NCBI GenBank assembly: GCA_964434575.1
Contig: CAYSWB010000006.1
Location: 16,016 to 80,015, forward strand
Length of the DNA stretch: 64,000 bases
Source: DAORHV01 sp964434575
GTDB taxonomy: Bacteria > Patescibacteriota > Gracilibacteria > Peribacterales > Peribacteraceae
Direction of reading: 5' to 3'
Shown piece after piece: positions 42,087 through 50,211 of the stretch. Each line of letters opens with the position of its first letter. Positions within the stretch are counted from its first letter, which is position 1. A model generated the notes under the pieces. It was given only the letters and a program-made list of their open reading frames with translations. It had not been told where the DNA came from and ran no database searches. Both the position numbers and the translations under genes were made by a program.

Positions 42087-42607
42087 TGCGCGGCGGCCAG
42101 CGTGGAGAACGTGCGGCCGAACTCGTCGGCCGCGTTCGGGCCGTTGCCGGTGACCAGCATGCCGTCCACCGTCACGGTATTGCCCGTGTAACGCGCTCCG
42201 GCGGCCTCCAGGAGGGCGATCTGGTCCTTTTTGGCATCCGTCCACACCGTCGCCTGCTTACCCTTCAGAACGCCTGCTTTTGCCAAAATAAGGGGTGCAA
42301 TGCAGATGGCGCCCAAGACGATCCCCGCCTTGGTGGCATCGCGGGCGACTCGGAGGGCATCGGCGTTCTCGACCAACGCCAAAGCACCGGGCCCGCCGAC
42401 GAACGCCACGCGGTCGTAGGCGCTGACATCGGCGTCTTTCAGTGCGATTTCGGCCTGCTTGGCACCGCCGAATTTACCCGTGCAGGGACCGGCGACCGTG
42501 CTGCAGAGCTGAACGGAGAAGCCCTGGGCCTTCAGCGCTTTCAGGAGGCCGTCGAGTTCCACGTCTTGGTATCCCTGGCGTGCGATGACGACGAGCGCTG
42601 TTTTCAT
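42083..42607 (-). CDS. DJ-1/PfpI family protein
   Basis: 174 residues. Class I glutamine amidotransferase-like fold: MKTALVVIARQGYQDVELDG (Glu of the triad region), YDRVAFVGGPGA and the nucleophile elbow LGAICIAPLILA with Cys. The family includes glyoxalases, deglycases and chaperones; which one applies cannot be told. TACACT (42614-42619) lies 6 bases before the ATG. Confidence 0.88.
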   Translation of the reverse strand: MKTALVVIARQGYQDVELDGLLKALKAQGFSVQLCSTVAGPCTGKFGGAKQAEIALKDADVSAYDRVAFVGGPGALALVENADALRVARDATKAGIVLGAICIAPLILAKAGVLKGKQATVWTDAKKDQIALLEAAGARYTGNTVTVDGMLVTGNGPNAADEFGRTFSTLAAAQ

Positions 42608-42634
42608 GAGCAGAGTGTAGCTGATGCAATCCGG

Positions 42635-43591
42635 TTATGCGGGCAATGCGGAGCGGGGCAGATCGGGAGGACGCATGGCGGCATCGATCTCCAGAATGCC
42701 GCTTGTGCGAAGTGCGGCTGCGATACGCCTCTGCAGAAGATCGCTTTCGGCATTTGGAACGACGTCAACCCAAGCGTAATCGCCGGGAAATTGAACGGTG
42801 CGAGATTGCATACGGGCTCGCAAGACATCGGTAATCTGTGTGATGTCATCTGAGGTAATGCCAAGCGAAGACGCATGTATTAGAAGCTGACGCTGCAATG
42901 CAGCCAGTGCATCGGGGCCGGGAACAGGGGCGCCGAAGACTCCTTCAATGAGGCGATGGTCAGGATCCTGCTCGGGAACAAGGCGAAATACGTCCGCAGC
43001 CAGCTTTTGCGGCCGTTCGACGATCGCTTCCCTTGCCAGAAAATCACGACAGCTTTGTTCCGGGTACCCCAACAGCAATCCGCGCTGGAGAGTCATGTCC
43101 TGAAGTCTGTTGGCGGCAAGCATATTCATGCATCCGTCGGCCGAATCCGGAAAACCCGCAAATACATCGGGGTGCTTCCGCAAAACGGCCTCAACCAGAT
43201 CCGGCACATACGCATACCTGCCTGCGCACTGTATGCCGTATTTGGCCAACAATGCGACTTCTTGGTCAGAGCGGACTCCTGACTGAAGCATTGCAGGCTT
43301 TTCGCGGAGGAAGAGATAGAGTTCAGTACGGGCAAATACCCTGCCAGCGGCATTCCTACTCCACGATTTCGGACCATCCATCATCGTGAAATCTCTGGCA
43401 TAGCCGGCGTATGCCTCTGCACCCCTTTTCCAGCCTTCAACAACATCGGCTGTGTATTCCTGCTGCTCCCCAGATTGGAAAAGGTCCGCGATGCGAGCCC
43501 GCCTCTCCCAATTGTCCGAAAGCACCGGCAAGGGAATGTTCTGACGCTCCGGCAGGCTCTCTTCAGAAGATGGTATAGGACGTTCGGACAT
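42635..43591 (-). CDS. Unknown 318-residue protein
   Basis: Starts MSERPIPSSEESLPERQ. Helical, no membrane segment, no Cys cluster. Lower GC and more varied codon use than the ribosomal genes around it (for example frequent GCA, CGA and ATA-like codons), which could mean recent acquisition. TATACT at 43600-43605, 8 bases before the ATG, rules out the earlier start at 43621. It sits in the gap that splits rpsE from rplO. No family recognised. Confidence 0.6.
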   Translation of the reverse strand: MSERPIPSSEESLPERQNIPLPVLSDNWERRARIADLFQSGEQQEYTADVVEGWKRGAEAYAGYARDFTMMDGPKSWSRNAAGRVFARTELYLFLREKPAMLQSGVRSDQEVALLAKYGIQCAGRYAYVPDLVEAVLRKHPDVFAGFPDSADGCMNMLAANRLQDMTLQRGLLLGYPEQSCRDFLAREAIVERPQKLAADVFRLVPEQDPDHRLIEGVFGAPVPGPDALAALQRQLLIHASSLGITSDDITQITDVLRARMQSRTVQFPGDYAWVDVVPNAESDLLQRRIAAALRTSGILEIDAAMRPPDLPRSALPA

Positions 43592-43640
43592 ATCGGATAA
43601 GTATAGCAGAAAAACGGCCATTTGGCTTCCTTATGCCACG

Positions 43641-43662
43641 AAAAAGGGCCCTTTCGGGCCCT
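43641..43662 (-). terminator. Terminator after rpsE
   Basis: On the minus strand AAGGGCCC, GAAA, GGGCCCTT followed by TTT. It stands 23 bases after the rpsE stop and ends the long S10/spc transcript, which confirms that rplO is a separate unit. Confidence 0.85.
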
Positions 43663-43685
43663 TGGGTCTGGAATGCGTTGGTGGA

Positions 43686-44396
43686 CTACGCCTCGACGCT
43701 GCCGATCTTCTTGCGGGCGGCCTCCTTGGCGTCGACCTCGCTCTTGGCGACGGTCTTCACCTTCAGGTTCTCTTCGGGCGTGTCCTTCAGGCCGAGATCC
43801 TTGTTGGACAGTCCGGAGATGCCTCCGGCGGACGGTGCCGGCGCGCCTGCCGCCACGTCGGCGGGCTTGGCGCCGCGGCCCGGGCGGAGCTTCTTGAGAG
43901 CGAGCATGGCGGCCTGGGCCTGGACCAGCTTGTTGCCGGTGCCGAAGCGCTTGGCCAAAACGTCCTTCACGCCGGCGAGATCGAGGATCACGCGCAGCGG
44001 GCCTCCGGCGATGATACCGGTACCCTTCGAAGCGGGCATCAGGCGCAGTTTGGCGGCCTTGTGCTTCACGTCGACCTGGTGGGTGATGGTGTCACCGTTC
44101 ATCGGAACCATGATCATGGCGCGGCGAGCGGCACGCTGTGCCTTCTGGACCGAAGCCTGGACCTCGGTGGCCTTGCCGGTGCCGAGACCCACCTTGCCCT
44201 TCTTGTTACCCAAGACGACCACGGCGCGGAAGCGCATGCGGCGTCCACCCTTCACGACACGCGTCACGCGGTCGATCGACAGCGTGGCGTCTTCGAACTC
44301 GGACGGCTCGCGCTGTCCACGGCGACCGCCGCGGTCATTGCGCTTGCCACCGCGATCGGAGGGGCGGCCGGAGTTGGATTTCGTGGGAGCGGGCAT
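43686..44396 (-). CDS. rpsE: Ribosomal protein uS5 with extended ends
   Basis: 236 residues against the usual ~165. The core is clear: RVTRVVKGGRRMRFRAVVVLGNKKGKVGLGTGKA, HQVDVKHKAAKLRLMPASKGTGIIAGGPLR. An N-terminal Arg/Gly-rich stretch of ~35 and a C-terminal ~60-residue tail (Gly/Ala then Lys-rich) are extra. Last gene before a terminator; no uL30 gene follows. Confidence 0.96.
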   Translation of the reverse strand: MPAPTKSNSGRPSDRGGKRNDRGGRRGQREPSEFEDATLSIDRVTRVVKGGRRMRFRAVVVLGNKKGKVGLGTGKATEVQASVQKAQRAARRAMIMVPMNGDTITHQVDVKHKAAKLRLMPASKGTGIIAGGPLRVILDLAGVKDVLAKRFGTGNKLVQAQAAMLALKKLRPGRGAKPADVAAGAPAPSAGGISGLSNKDLGLKDTPEENLKVKTVAKSEVDAKEAARKKIGSVEA

Positions 44397-44417
44397 GGGT
44401 GCTAGATCAGGGGGAGA

Positions 44418-44765
44418 TTAGAACGTGAGTCCGCTCTTGCGGGCGGCTTCGGCGAGGGCCTTCACGCGGCCATGGTACTTGCGGCCGTTGCGGTCGAAGA
44501 CGACGGTGGTGATTTTGGCGTCCTTGGCCTTCTTGCCGATCGCCTCGCCGACCTTGGTCGCGGCGGCGATGTTCTTGGCCGTGGACTTGCCTTCCTTGGA
44601 GGATGCGGAAGCGAGGGTCTTGCCGGCCGTATCGTCGATCAGCTGGGCATAGACCGCAGTGAGCGAGCAGAAGACGGTGAGGCGCGGGCGGGCGGCCGTG
44701 CCCATGATGCGGGCGCGGATGCGGTTCTTGCGAGCTTGCCGGCGGGTGTACTTGGTGGCTTTCAC
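44418..44765 (-). CDS. rplR: Ribosomal protein uL18
   Basis: 115 residues from GTG. RRQARKNRIRARI, RPRLTVFCSLTAVYAQLIDD, VFDRNGRKYHGRVKALAEAARKSGLTF. Binds 5S rRNA. The GTG is preceded by CCCACCTCACCC. Confidence 0.96.
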   Translation of the reverse strand: MKATKYTRRQARKNRIRARIMGTAARPRLTVFCSLTAVYAQLIDDTAGKTLASASSKEGKSTAKNIAAATKVGEAIGKKAKDAKITTVVFDRNGRKYHGRVKALAEAARKSGLTF

Positions 44766-44779
44766 GGGTGAGGTGGGAA

Positions 44780-45340
44780 TTACGCGGCGGCGGCCTTGGT
44801 GACGGCGGCCTTACCGGGCTTGCGGCGAACGTGTTCGTCGGTGTAACGGATGCCCTTGCCCTTGTACGGCTCCGGCGGGCGCAGGGAGCGCAGATTGGCG
44901 GCCACCTGGCCGACGAGCTGCTTGTCCATGCCCTTGATGGTCAAGAGGGCCTTGTTCTTCTCGTCCTGGACGGCCTCGATGCCTTCCGGGAGGGGGAAAT
45001 CGACGGTGTGGGAGAAACCCAGGCTCAGCACGAGCGTCTTGCCCTTGGGCTGGACCTTGTAACCGACGCCCACGATCTCGAGCTTGCGCTCGTGGCCGGT
45101 GGCGGCGCCCTTGATCATGTTGGCAAGCAACGCGCGGGTCAGGCCGTGGTAGGCCTTGGCCTCGGCGGAGTCGTCGGTGCGCTTCACCCAGACTTTGTTG
45201 TCCTTCACGTCGATCGTCACGAGGGGCTGCAGCGTGTACTGCAGGCCGCCCTTGCTGTTCTTGACGTGGACCACGCCAGACTTCAGCTCGACGGTGACGC
45301 CGGACGGGATATCGATGGTTTTGGCACCAATGCGAGACAT
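44780..45340 (-). CDS. rplF: Ribosomal protein uL6
   Basis: 186 residues, normal. MSRIGAKTIDIPSGVTVEL, ALLANMIKGAATGHERKLEIVGVGYKV, and the C-terminal signature PPEPYKGKGIRYTDEHVRRKPGKA. Preceded by CCCCCAACTCCC. Confidence 0.97.
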   Translation of the reverse strand: MSRIGAKTIDIPSGVTVELKSGVVHVKNSKGGLQYTLQPLVTIDVKDNKVWVKRTDDSAEAKAYHGLTRALLANMIKGAATGHERKLEIVGVGYKVQPKGKTLVLSLGFSHTVDFPLPEGIEAVQDEKNKALLTIKGMDKQLVGQVAANLRSLRPPEPYKGKGIRYTDEHVRRKPGKAAVTKAAAA

Positions 45341-45354
45341 GGGAGTTGGGGGGC

Positions 45355-45741
45355 TTAGGAGAACGTGCAGAGGACTTCACCGCCGATCTTGCGCTTGCGG
45401 GCTTCCTTGTCGGTCATGAGGCCCTGGCTGGTGGAGATGATGGCGTAGCTGTGGCCGTAGAGCACCTTGCGGATGCCGTCGGCGCCGACGTAGCGGCGTC
45501 CACCCGGGGTGGAAACGCGGTTGATGGAGGCGAACGGCTTGTCCGGGTTGAAGGTCAGGACGAGCTCGCGGCGGTAACCCTCACCCACGACTTCGACCGA
45601 GGACAGGAACTTGCGGTCCTTGAGAAGGTTGCAGATAGCCTCCTTCAGCTTGGAGTACCGGAGCTTGCAGTCCGGACGGCGGCCGTGCTGCGCATTGCGG
45701 ATGCGCGTGAGGAGATCGGCGATGGGATCAGTGAAAGACAT
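45355..45741 (-). CDS. rpsH: Ribosomal protein uS8
   Basis: 128 residues. MSFTDPIADLLTRIRNAQ, and the C-terminal STPGGRRYVGADGIRKVLYGHSYAIISTSQGLMTDKEARKRKIGGEVLC. Central 16S binder and, in E. coli, the repressor of the spc operon. Confidence 0.97.
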   Translation of the reverse strand: MSFTDPIADLLTRIRNAQHGRRPDCKLRYSKLKEAICNLLKDRKFLSSVEVVGEGYRRELVLTFNPDKPFASINRVSTPGGRRYVGADGIRKVLYGHSYAIISTSQGLMTDKEARKRKIGGEVLCTFS

Positions 45742-45750
45742 GGGTGGGGA

Positions 45751-45975
45751 TTACCAGGAAGATTTCTTAATGCCCGGGATGTGGCCGTCGCAGGCCAACT
45801 CGCGGAAGCAGATGCGGCAGACGCCGAAGAAGCGCATGTATCCGTGGCGACGATCGCACAGCTGGCAGCGGTTGTAGATCCGCGTCGGGAACTTGGGCTT
45901 CTTGCCGGCAGCCTTCGCCTTCATGTAGGCGGCTTGCTTCTTCTTCTGGCTGTTGACGAGTGCGAGGCGGGTCAT
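45751..45975 (-). CDS. rpsN: Ribosomal protein uS14, zinc type
   Basis: 74 residues. Zinc ribbon CQLCDRRHGYMRFFGVCRICF (C-x2-C and C-x2-C). Slightly longer N-terminus than the 61-residue type Z form (LVNSQKKKQAAYMKAKAAGKKPKF). Ends DGHIPGIKKSSW as in the family. Confidence 0.97.
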   Translation of the reverse strand: MTRLALVNSQKKKQAAYMKAKAAGKKPKFPTRIYNRCQLCDRRHGYMRFFGVCRICFRELACDGHIPGIKKSSW

Positions 45976-46025
45976 GGGAGTGAAATCTCGAGGGAGTTGG
46001 GGAAGGGCTTGGGAGTATGCAGGAG

Positions 46026-46619
46026 TTACTTGGCGTTTTCAATGCTGCCTGCTCCGCGAGCCGGGCGGCGGAACGGCAATCCGATGAGCTTGAGGAGGGC
46101 CATGCCCTTCTTGTCGTCGCCGGCGTTGGTGGTGATCTGAATCTGCATGCCGAAGATCTTGTTGGCTTCGGGAGCGGGCAATTCCGGGAAGATCGACTGG
46201 TCGGTGATACCGACGGCGAAGTTGCCGCGTCCGTCGAGCTTCGGGTTCAGTCCGCGGAAGTCGCGGATGCGGGGGAAGGCGTAGTTGATGAGGCGATCGA
46301 GGAAGTTGTACATGGACTTGCCGCGCAAGGTCACGGACATGCCGACGATCATGTTCTCGCGGATGTTGAAGTTGCTGATGGACAAGCGCGAGCGGCGGAC
46401 GGAGGGGCGCTGGCAGGCGATGATCGCGAGCTGGTCGGCGATGAAGGCCTGGATGTCCTTGGCCGAGTACTTCTTCTGGCTGAGACCAACGTTCAGGACG
46501 ACCTTGGTGATTTTCGGAAGGGCGTTGACGTTCTTGATGCCGAGCTCCGCCATGAGGGACTTGGCGATGTCGGTCTTGAGCCGTTGCTGGAGGGGGACGA
46601 AAGTCTTGGCGGTAGCCAT
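46026..46619 (-). CDS. rplE: Ribosomal protein uL5
   Basis: 197 residues. NALPKITKVVLNVG, KRPSVRRSRLSISNFNIRENM-type centre (with the family A.K.S....R replaced by V.R.R.S), LRGKSMYNFLDRLINYAFPRIRDFRGL, NFAVGITDQSIFPE. Binds 5S rRNA. Confidence 0.96.
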   Translation of the reverse strand: MATAKTFVPLQQRLKTDIAKSLMAELGIKNVNALPKITKVVLNVGLSQKKYSAKDIQAFIADQLAIIACQRPSVRRSRLSISNFNIRENMIVGMSVTLRGKSMYNFLDRLINYAFPRIRDFRGLNPKLDGRGNFAVGITDQSIFPELPAPEANKIFGMQIQITTNAGDDKKGMALLKLIGLPFRRPARGAGSIENAK

Positions 46620-46628
46620 GAGAGGTGA

Positions 46629-47162
46629 TTAGGAGCCGCGGCCTGCGGAACGGGTGTGACCGGGAGTCGAAGTTGCGGGGCCGGACTCGGCCTTGCCGGC
46701 GGAACCGGCGTCTGCGCCCATCGCTTCGTTGCCGAAGCCGATTTTCTTCCAGAACGGAGCCTTCTTGCCGGCCGGGGCGGCCTCCTTCTCCTTGGACGGA
46801 GCCTTGGAGGTGCTGGCGGGAGCCTGCTTGGCCTTCGGCACTTCCACCTTGGTGCGGCCGATGACGGTCTTGCTGCCCTTGGCGATGCGGGCCTTCACGC
46901 CCTTGGCATCGACGGCGTAGCCGACGCGGGTGGGCTTGTTCGTCTTCGGATCGACGATCATCACGTTGCTGGCGGAGATGGAACCCTCGTAGGTCAGCTT
47001 CTTGCCGGCCTCGTTCTGGGTCTTCTTCACGTGCTTGGTGACCATGTTCACGCCGGACACGATGACGCGGTTCTGGTCCTTGAGGACGCGCATGATGGTG
47101 CCGCGCTTTCCTTTGTCTTTGCCTGCGATGACGTGGACGGTGTCGCCCTGGGAGAGTTTCAT
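46629..47162 (-). CDS. rplX: Ribosomal protein uL24 with long C-terminal tail
   Basis: 177 residues against ~105. KOW core MKLSQGDTVHVIAGKDKGKRGTIMRV and GVNMVTKHVKK; about 65 extra residues of Ala/Lys/Ser/Pro (KAPSKEKEAAPAGKKAPFWKK and on) follow. The tail contains a Trp/Phe spot that might bind something. Confidence 0.95.
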   Translation of the reverse strand: MKLSQGDTVHVIAGKDKGKRGTIMRVLKDQNRVIVSGVNMVTKHVKKTQNEAGKKLTYEGSISASNVMIVDPKTNKPTRVGYAVDAKGVKARIAKGSKTVIGRTKVEVPKAKQAPASTSKAPSKEKEAAPAGKKAPFWKKIGFGNEAMGADAGSAGKAESGPATSTPGHTRSAGRGS

Positions 47163-47168
47163 GGGAGC

Positions 47169-47537
47169 TTAGAGAACGTCGGGAGCTTGGGAGATGATCT
47201 TCTGGTAGCCGGCGGCGCGGAGTTCGCGGGCGACGGGGCCGAAGACGCGGGTGCCTTTGGGTTCCTTGTTGGCGTCGATGATGACGCAGGCGTTGTCATC
47301 GAAGCGGATGGCGCTGCCGTCCTTGCGCTTGTGCGTGAACTTGGTGCGGACGATGACAGCGCGCTCGACGGCCTTCTTCTTCACCGTTCCGCGGGAAGCG
47401 GCGGTCTTGATGGCCACGACGATGATGTCGCCGATGGCGGCGTAACGGCGGCGGGATCCACCGAGCACCTTGATGCACATGCACGACTTGGCGCCGGTGT
47501 TATCTGCCACGTTGAGGATGGTCTGCGCTTGGATCAT
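47169..47537 (-). CDS. rplN: Ribosomal protein uL14
   Basis: 122 residues, exactly family length. MIQAQTILNVADNTGAKSCMCIKVLGGSRRRYA, AVIVRTKF, DNACVIIDANKEPKGTRVFGPVARELRAAGYQKIISQAPDVL. Starts 2 bases after the rpsQ-side spacer, tightly packed. Confidence 0.98.
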   Translation of the reverse strand: MIQAQTILNVADNTGAKSCMCIKVLGGSRRRYAAIGDIIVVAIKTAASRGTVKKKAVERAVIVRTKFTHKRKDGSAIRFDDNACVIIDANKEPKGTRVFGPVARELRAAGYQKIISQAPDVL

Positions 47538-47539
47538 GG

Positions 47540-47881
47540 TTAGGCGGTAACGGCGGAATCGGCCTTCTTCTCGGCCAGGGAGTCACGGTGGTCGCGCTTC
47601 ACGTTCTTCTCCACGTCCTCTTCCTTGATGGATGCGGTGACGATGGCCTTCTTCTTGATCTCGGTGACCTTGAAGCACTTGTTCTTCGACAGCGGGCGGC
47701 ACTCCGTGATCACCACTTCGTCACCCACGGCCAGTCCTGCGTGGCCGTTCGTGTCGGCCATGAACTTCTTGCTCACGCGGTAGCGCTTGCCGTACTTGGC
47801 GTGCATCACGTAGCGGTGCACGGTCACGACGACGGTGTTCTGCATCTTGGCCGAGGTGATGAGTCCGGTCTTGGTACGCAC
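47540..47881 (-). CDS. rpsQ: Ribosomal protein uS17
   Basis: 113 residues from GTG (MRTKTGLITSAKMQNTVVVTVHRYVMHAKYGK). OB-fold with TNGHAGLAVGDEVVITECRPLSKNK. About 25 extra charged residues at the C-terminus. Confidence 0.95.
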   Translation of the reverse strand: MRTKTGLITSAKMQNTVVVTVHRYVMHAKYGKRYRVSKKFMADTNGHAGLAVGDEVVITECRPLSKNKCFKVTEIKKKAIVTASIKEEDVEKNVKRDHRDSLAEKKADSAVTA

Positions 47882-47908
47882 GGGTGAAAAGAGGGAACTA
47901 GAAGGGAA

Positions 47909-48235
47909 TTAAGCGGCTTTCTTCTTGGCTGCGGGGGCCTTGGTGGCCTTCTTCGGCGCGGAGCCGGAATCTTGTACAGGATTCTTCTCAACTTTGGAAG
48001 CGGTTTTGTCGGCGATCTTCGCTGCCGGCTTGGCATTCTTGCCCATGGAGCCGAGCACCATGGTCATGCGGGCGATGTCCTTGCGGAGCGCCTTGTACTT
48101 GGCGCTGTTCTTGCCCTTGCCCATCTCCAGGTCCATGCGCTGGCCGGCGGCCTCTGCGCGCTTCAGGCGGAGCTCCCGTCCGAGTTCGTCGGGGGACATG
48201 CGCTCAAGCTCTTTGATGACGAGGGAGGTCTTCAT
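47909..48235 (-). CDS. rpmC: Ribosomal protein uL29 with Ala/Lys tail
   Basis: 108 residues against ~65. Core: VIKELERMSPDELGRELRLKRAEAAGQRMDLEMG and the second helix ALRKDIARMTMVLG. The ~40-residue tail (SKVEKNPVQDSGSAPKKATK) is closely similar to the tail of uL22 in the same operon. Its ATG overlaps the rplP stop (ATGA), so translation is coupled. Confidence 0.95.
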   Translation of the reverse strand: MKTSLVIKELERMSPDELGRELRLKRAEAAGQRMDLEMGKGKNSAKYKALRKDIARMTMVLGSMGKNAKPAAKIADKTASKVEKNPVQDSGSAPKKATKAPAAKKKAA

Positions 48236-48660
48236 GCGGCGTGTTTCTTATGGCTCTGGATAAACTTGGTAGCGACCGGCAACTTGTGAGCGGCAAGGCG
48301 GAAGGCTTCTTTGGCGACGGCTTCGGGCAGGCCGTCCATCTCGAACAGGATCGTGCCCGGCTTCACCACGGCGGCGTAGAACTCCACGGCGCCCTTACCG
48401 GCTCCCATGGGCACCTCAGGCGACTTCCGGGTGATGGCCTTGTGCGGGAAGATGCGGATCCAGATCTTGCCTCCGCGGGCGACCTCGTGGGTCATGGCGC
48501 GGCGGGCGGCCTCCAGCTGGCGGGCGGTGATTTCACCGGCCTCCTGCGACTTCAGGCCGTAGGAGCCGAAGGCGAGGGTCGCGCAGCGGGTCGCCTTGCC
48601 GGCGAACTGTCCGCGGCCGCGATGCATCTTCCGGTATTTGGTGCGAGCTGGTTGCAGCAT
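48232..48660 (-). CDS. rplP: Ribosomal protein uL16
   Basis: 142 residues. MLQPARTKYRKMHRGRGQFAGKATR, ITARQLEAARRAMTHEVARGGKIWIRIFPHKAITRKSPEVPMGAGKGAVEFYAAVVKPGTILFE. TGA stop inside the ATGA junction with rpmC, evidence that TGA is a stop in this genome. Confidence 0.98.
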   Translation of the reverse strand: MLQPARTKYRKMHRGRGQFAGKATRCATLAFGSYGLKSQEAGEITARQLEAARRAMTHEVARGGKIWIRIFPHKAITRKSPEVPMGAGKGAVEFYAAVVKPGTILFEMDGLPEAVAKEAFRLAAHKLPVATKFIQSHKKHAA

Positions 48661-48671
48661 GGGTCAGGGAT

Positions 48672-49349
48672 TTAAGCGTTGGGAGGGAGCGAGGTCAGGG
48701 CGGGCGACTTCACGTCGCGGACTTTCTTGAACACCATTCCCTTGTAGACCCACACCTGGACACCGATGGTTCCGTAGGTGGTGACGGCGTGGCGGGTGGC
48801 GAACTGGATGTTGGCACGGAGGGTCTGCAGCGGCACGTTGCCTTCCTTAAAGCTGTCGATGCGGGCGATTTCGGCGCCGTTCAGACGGCCGGAGACGCCG
48901 ATCTTGATACCGATGGCGCCGGCCTGCATGGCCTTCTCGATGGCCATCTTGCATGCGCGGCGATACGGCATGCGGCGCTGGATCTGGCCCTGGATGCTCT
49001 CGGCGATGCACATGGCGTCGGCGTCGGCGTTGCGGACTTCGTGGACGTTGACTTCGAACGATCCGCCGAACTTCTTCTCCAGCTCCTTGCGGAGATCCTC
49101 GATGGCGGCGCCCTGCTTACCGATGATCACGCCGGGCTTGCTGGTGTTGATCAGCACGGAGACCTTCTTACCGCGCTCGATTTCGATGGAGCTCACGCCG
49201 GCCTCCTGGAACTTCTTGTTCAGGTGGCGGCGAATGCGGGTGTCGTCCAGGAACTGGGAGCGGAACTTCGCCTTGGTGGCGAACCAGGTGCTCGGCCAGC
49301 TGTGCGTCATGCCGATTCGGAAGCCGTTGGGGTTAACTTTCTGTCCCAT
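48672..49349 (-). CDS. rpsC: Ribosomal protein uS3
   Basis: 225 residues. MGQKVNPNGFRIGMTHSWPSTWFATK, KH domain with NTSKPGVIIGKQGAAIEDLRKEL, and RRMPYRRACKMAIEKAMQAGAIGIKIGVSGRLNGAEIAR, VQVWVYKGMVF. Normal length. Confidence 0.98.
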   Translation of the reverse strand: MGQKVNPNGFRIGMTHSWPSTWFATKAKFRSQFLDDTRIRRHLNKKFQEAGVSSIEIERGKKVSVLINTSKPGVIIGKQGAAIEDLRKELEKKFGGSFEVNVHEVRNADADAMCIAESIQGQIQRRMPYRRACKMAIEKAMQAGAIGIKIGVSGRLNGAEIARIDSFKEGNVPLQTLRANIQFATRHAVTTYGTIGVQVWVYKGMVFKKVRDVKSPALTSLPPNA

Positions 49350-49351
49350 AA

Positions 49352-49843
49352 TTAGGAAGCTTTGGAAGCGGAGGAAGCGGATTTCGTGGTTTTCTTGGCG
49401 GCGGGCTTTGCGGCCTTCGGAGCCGCTGCCTTGGGCGCGGACTCTTGTACAGCATTCTTGGCGGGTTTGGAAGAAGTTTTCTCGGCCTTCTTGGCTTGCT
49501 TCTTGGCACCGGGAACCTCGGGGTATCCGAGTTCGATGGTGATGTGGGAGAGGAACTTCTTCAGCGGGCGGACGCGACCGCGGGCCATCGGGGTGCCGCG
49601 GCGGTAGTACATGCCCTTGTTGACCATGACGGTCTTGAGGACCATGGTCTGGGCGTCCTGCTTGTAGTTATGCTGGGCGTTGGCGATGGCCGAGCGCAAC
49701 AGCTGTTCGAACAGGCGGGCGCTCTTCTTGCTGGTGTTGCGCAGGAGCTCCATGGCGTCGGGCACAGACATACCGCGGACCATTTGGGCCATGAGGTTGG
49801 CCTTTTTGGGAGCGAGCCGGGTGGAGCGGAGGTGAGCTTGCAT
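49352..49843 (-). CDS. rplV: Ribosomal protein uL22 with Ala/Lys tail
   Basis: 163 residues against ~110. Core: RLAPKKANLMAQMVRGMSVPDAMELL, ANAQHNYKQDAQTMVLKTVMVNKGMYYRRGTPMARGRVRPLKK (the exit-tunnel loop). The ~55-residue tail (KTSSKPAKNAVQESAPKAAA) parallels the uL29 tail. Confidence 0.96.
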   Translation of the reverse strand: MQAHLRSTRLAPKKANLMAQMVRGMSVPDAMELLRNTSKKSARLFEQLLRSAIANAQHNYKQDAQTMVLKTVMVNKGMYYRRGTPMARGRVRPLKKFLSHITIELGYPEVPGAKKQAKKAEKTSSKPAKNAVQESAPKAAAPKAAKPAAKKTTKSASSASKAS

Positions 49844-49863
49844 GATCGTAAGTTACTGAAGGA

Positions 49864-50199
49864 TTACTTGGCGGGAGCTTGTACGGCGGCTGCCATGGCG
49901 GCGCCCTTGGCGGCTCCGGCGGCATCGGCGGCCTTCGTCATCTTGCCGCCGTGGACCTTGAACTTGGTCGTCCAGGAGAACTCACCCAGCTTGTGACCCA
50001 CCATCTGTTCCGTGACGTACACGGGCAGGAACTCCTTGCCGTTGTGGACGGCGAACGTGAATCCCACGAACTCCGGCGGAATGTCGCAGTCGCGAGCCCA
50101 CGTCTTGATGATCTTCTTTTCCTGCTTCGCAACCATCTTCATCACCTTCTGCAGGAGACGCTGGTCGACGTAGGGGCCTTTCTTGAGGGAGCGTGTCAT
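49864..50199 (-). CDS. rpsS: Ribosomal protein uS19
   Basis: 111 residues. MTRSLKKGPYVDQRLLQKV, TWARDCDIPPEFVGFTFAVHNGKEFLPVYVTEQMVGHKLGEFSWT. About 20 Ala-rich residues extend the C-terminus. A 32-residue membrane peptide gene precedes it. Confidence 0.97.
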   Translation of the reverse strand: MTRSLKKGPYVDQRLLQKVMKMVAKQEKKIIKTWARDCDIPPEFVGFTFAVHNGKEFLPVYVTEQMVGHKLGEFSWTTKFKVHGGKMTKAADAAGAAKGAAMAAAVQAPAK

Positions 50200-50211
50200 G
50201 GGATAGAAGGA

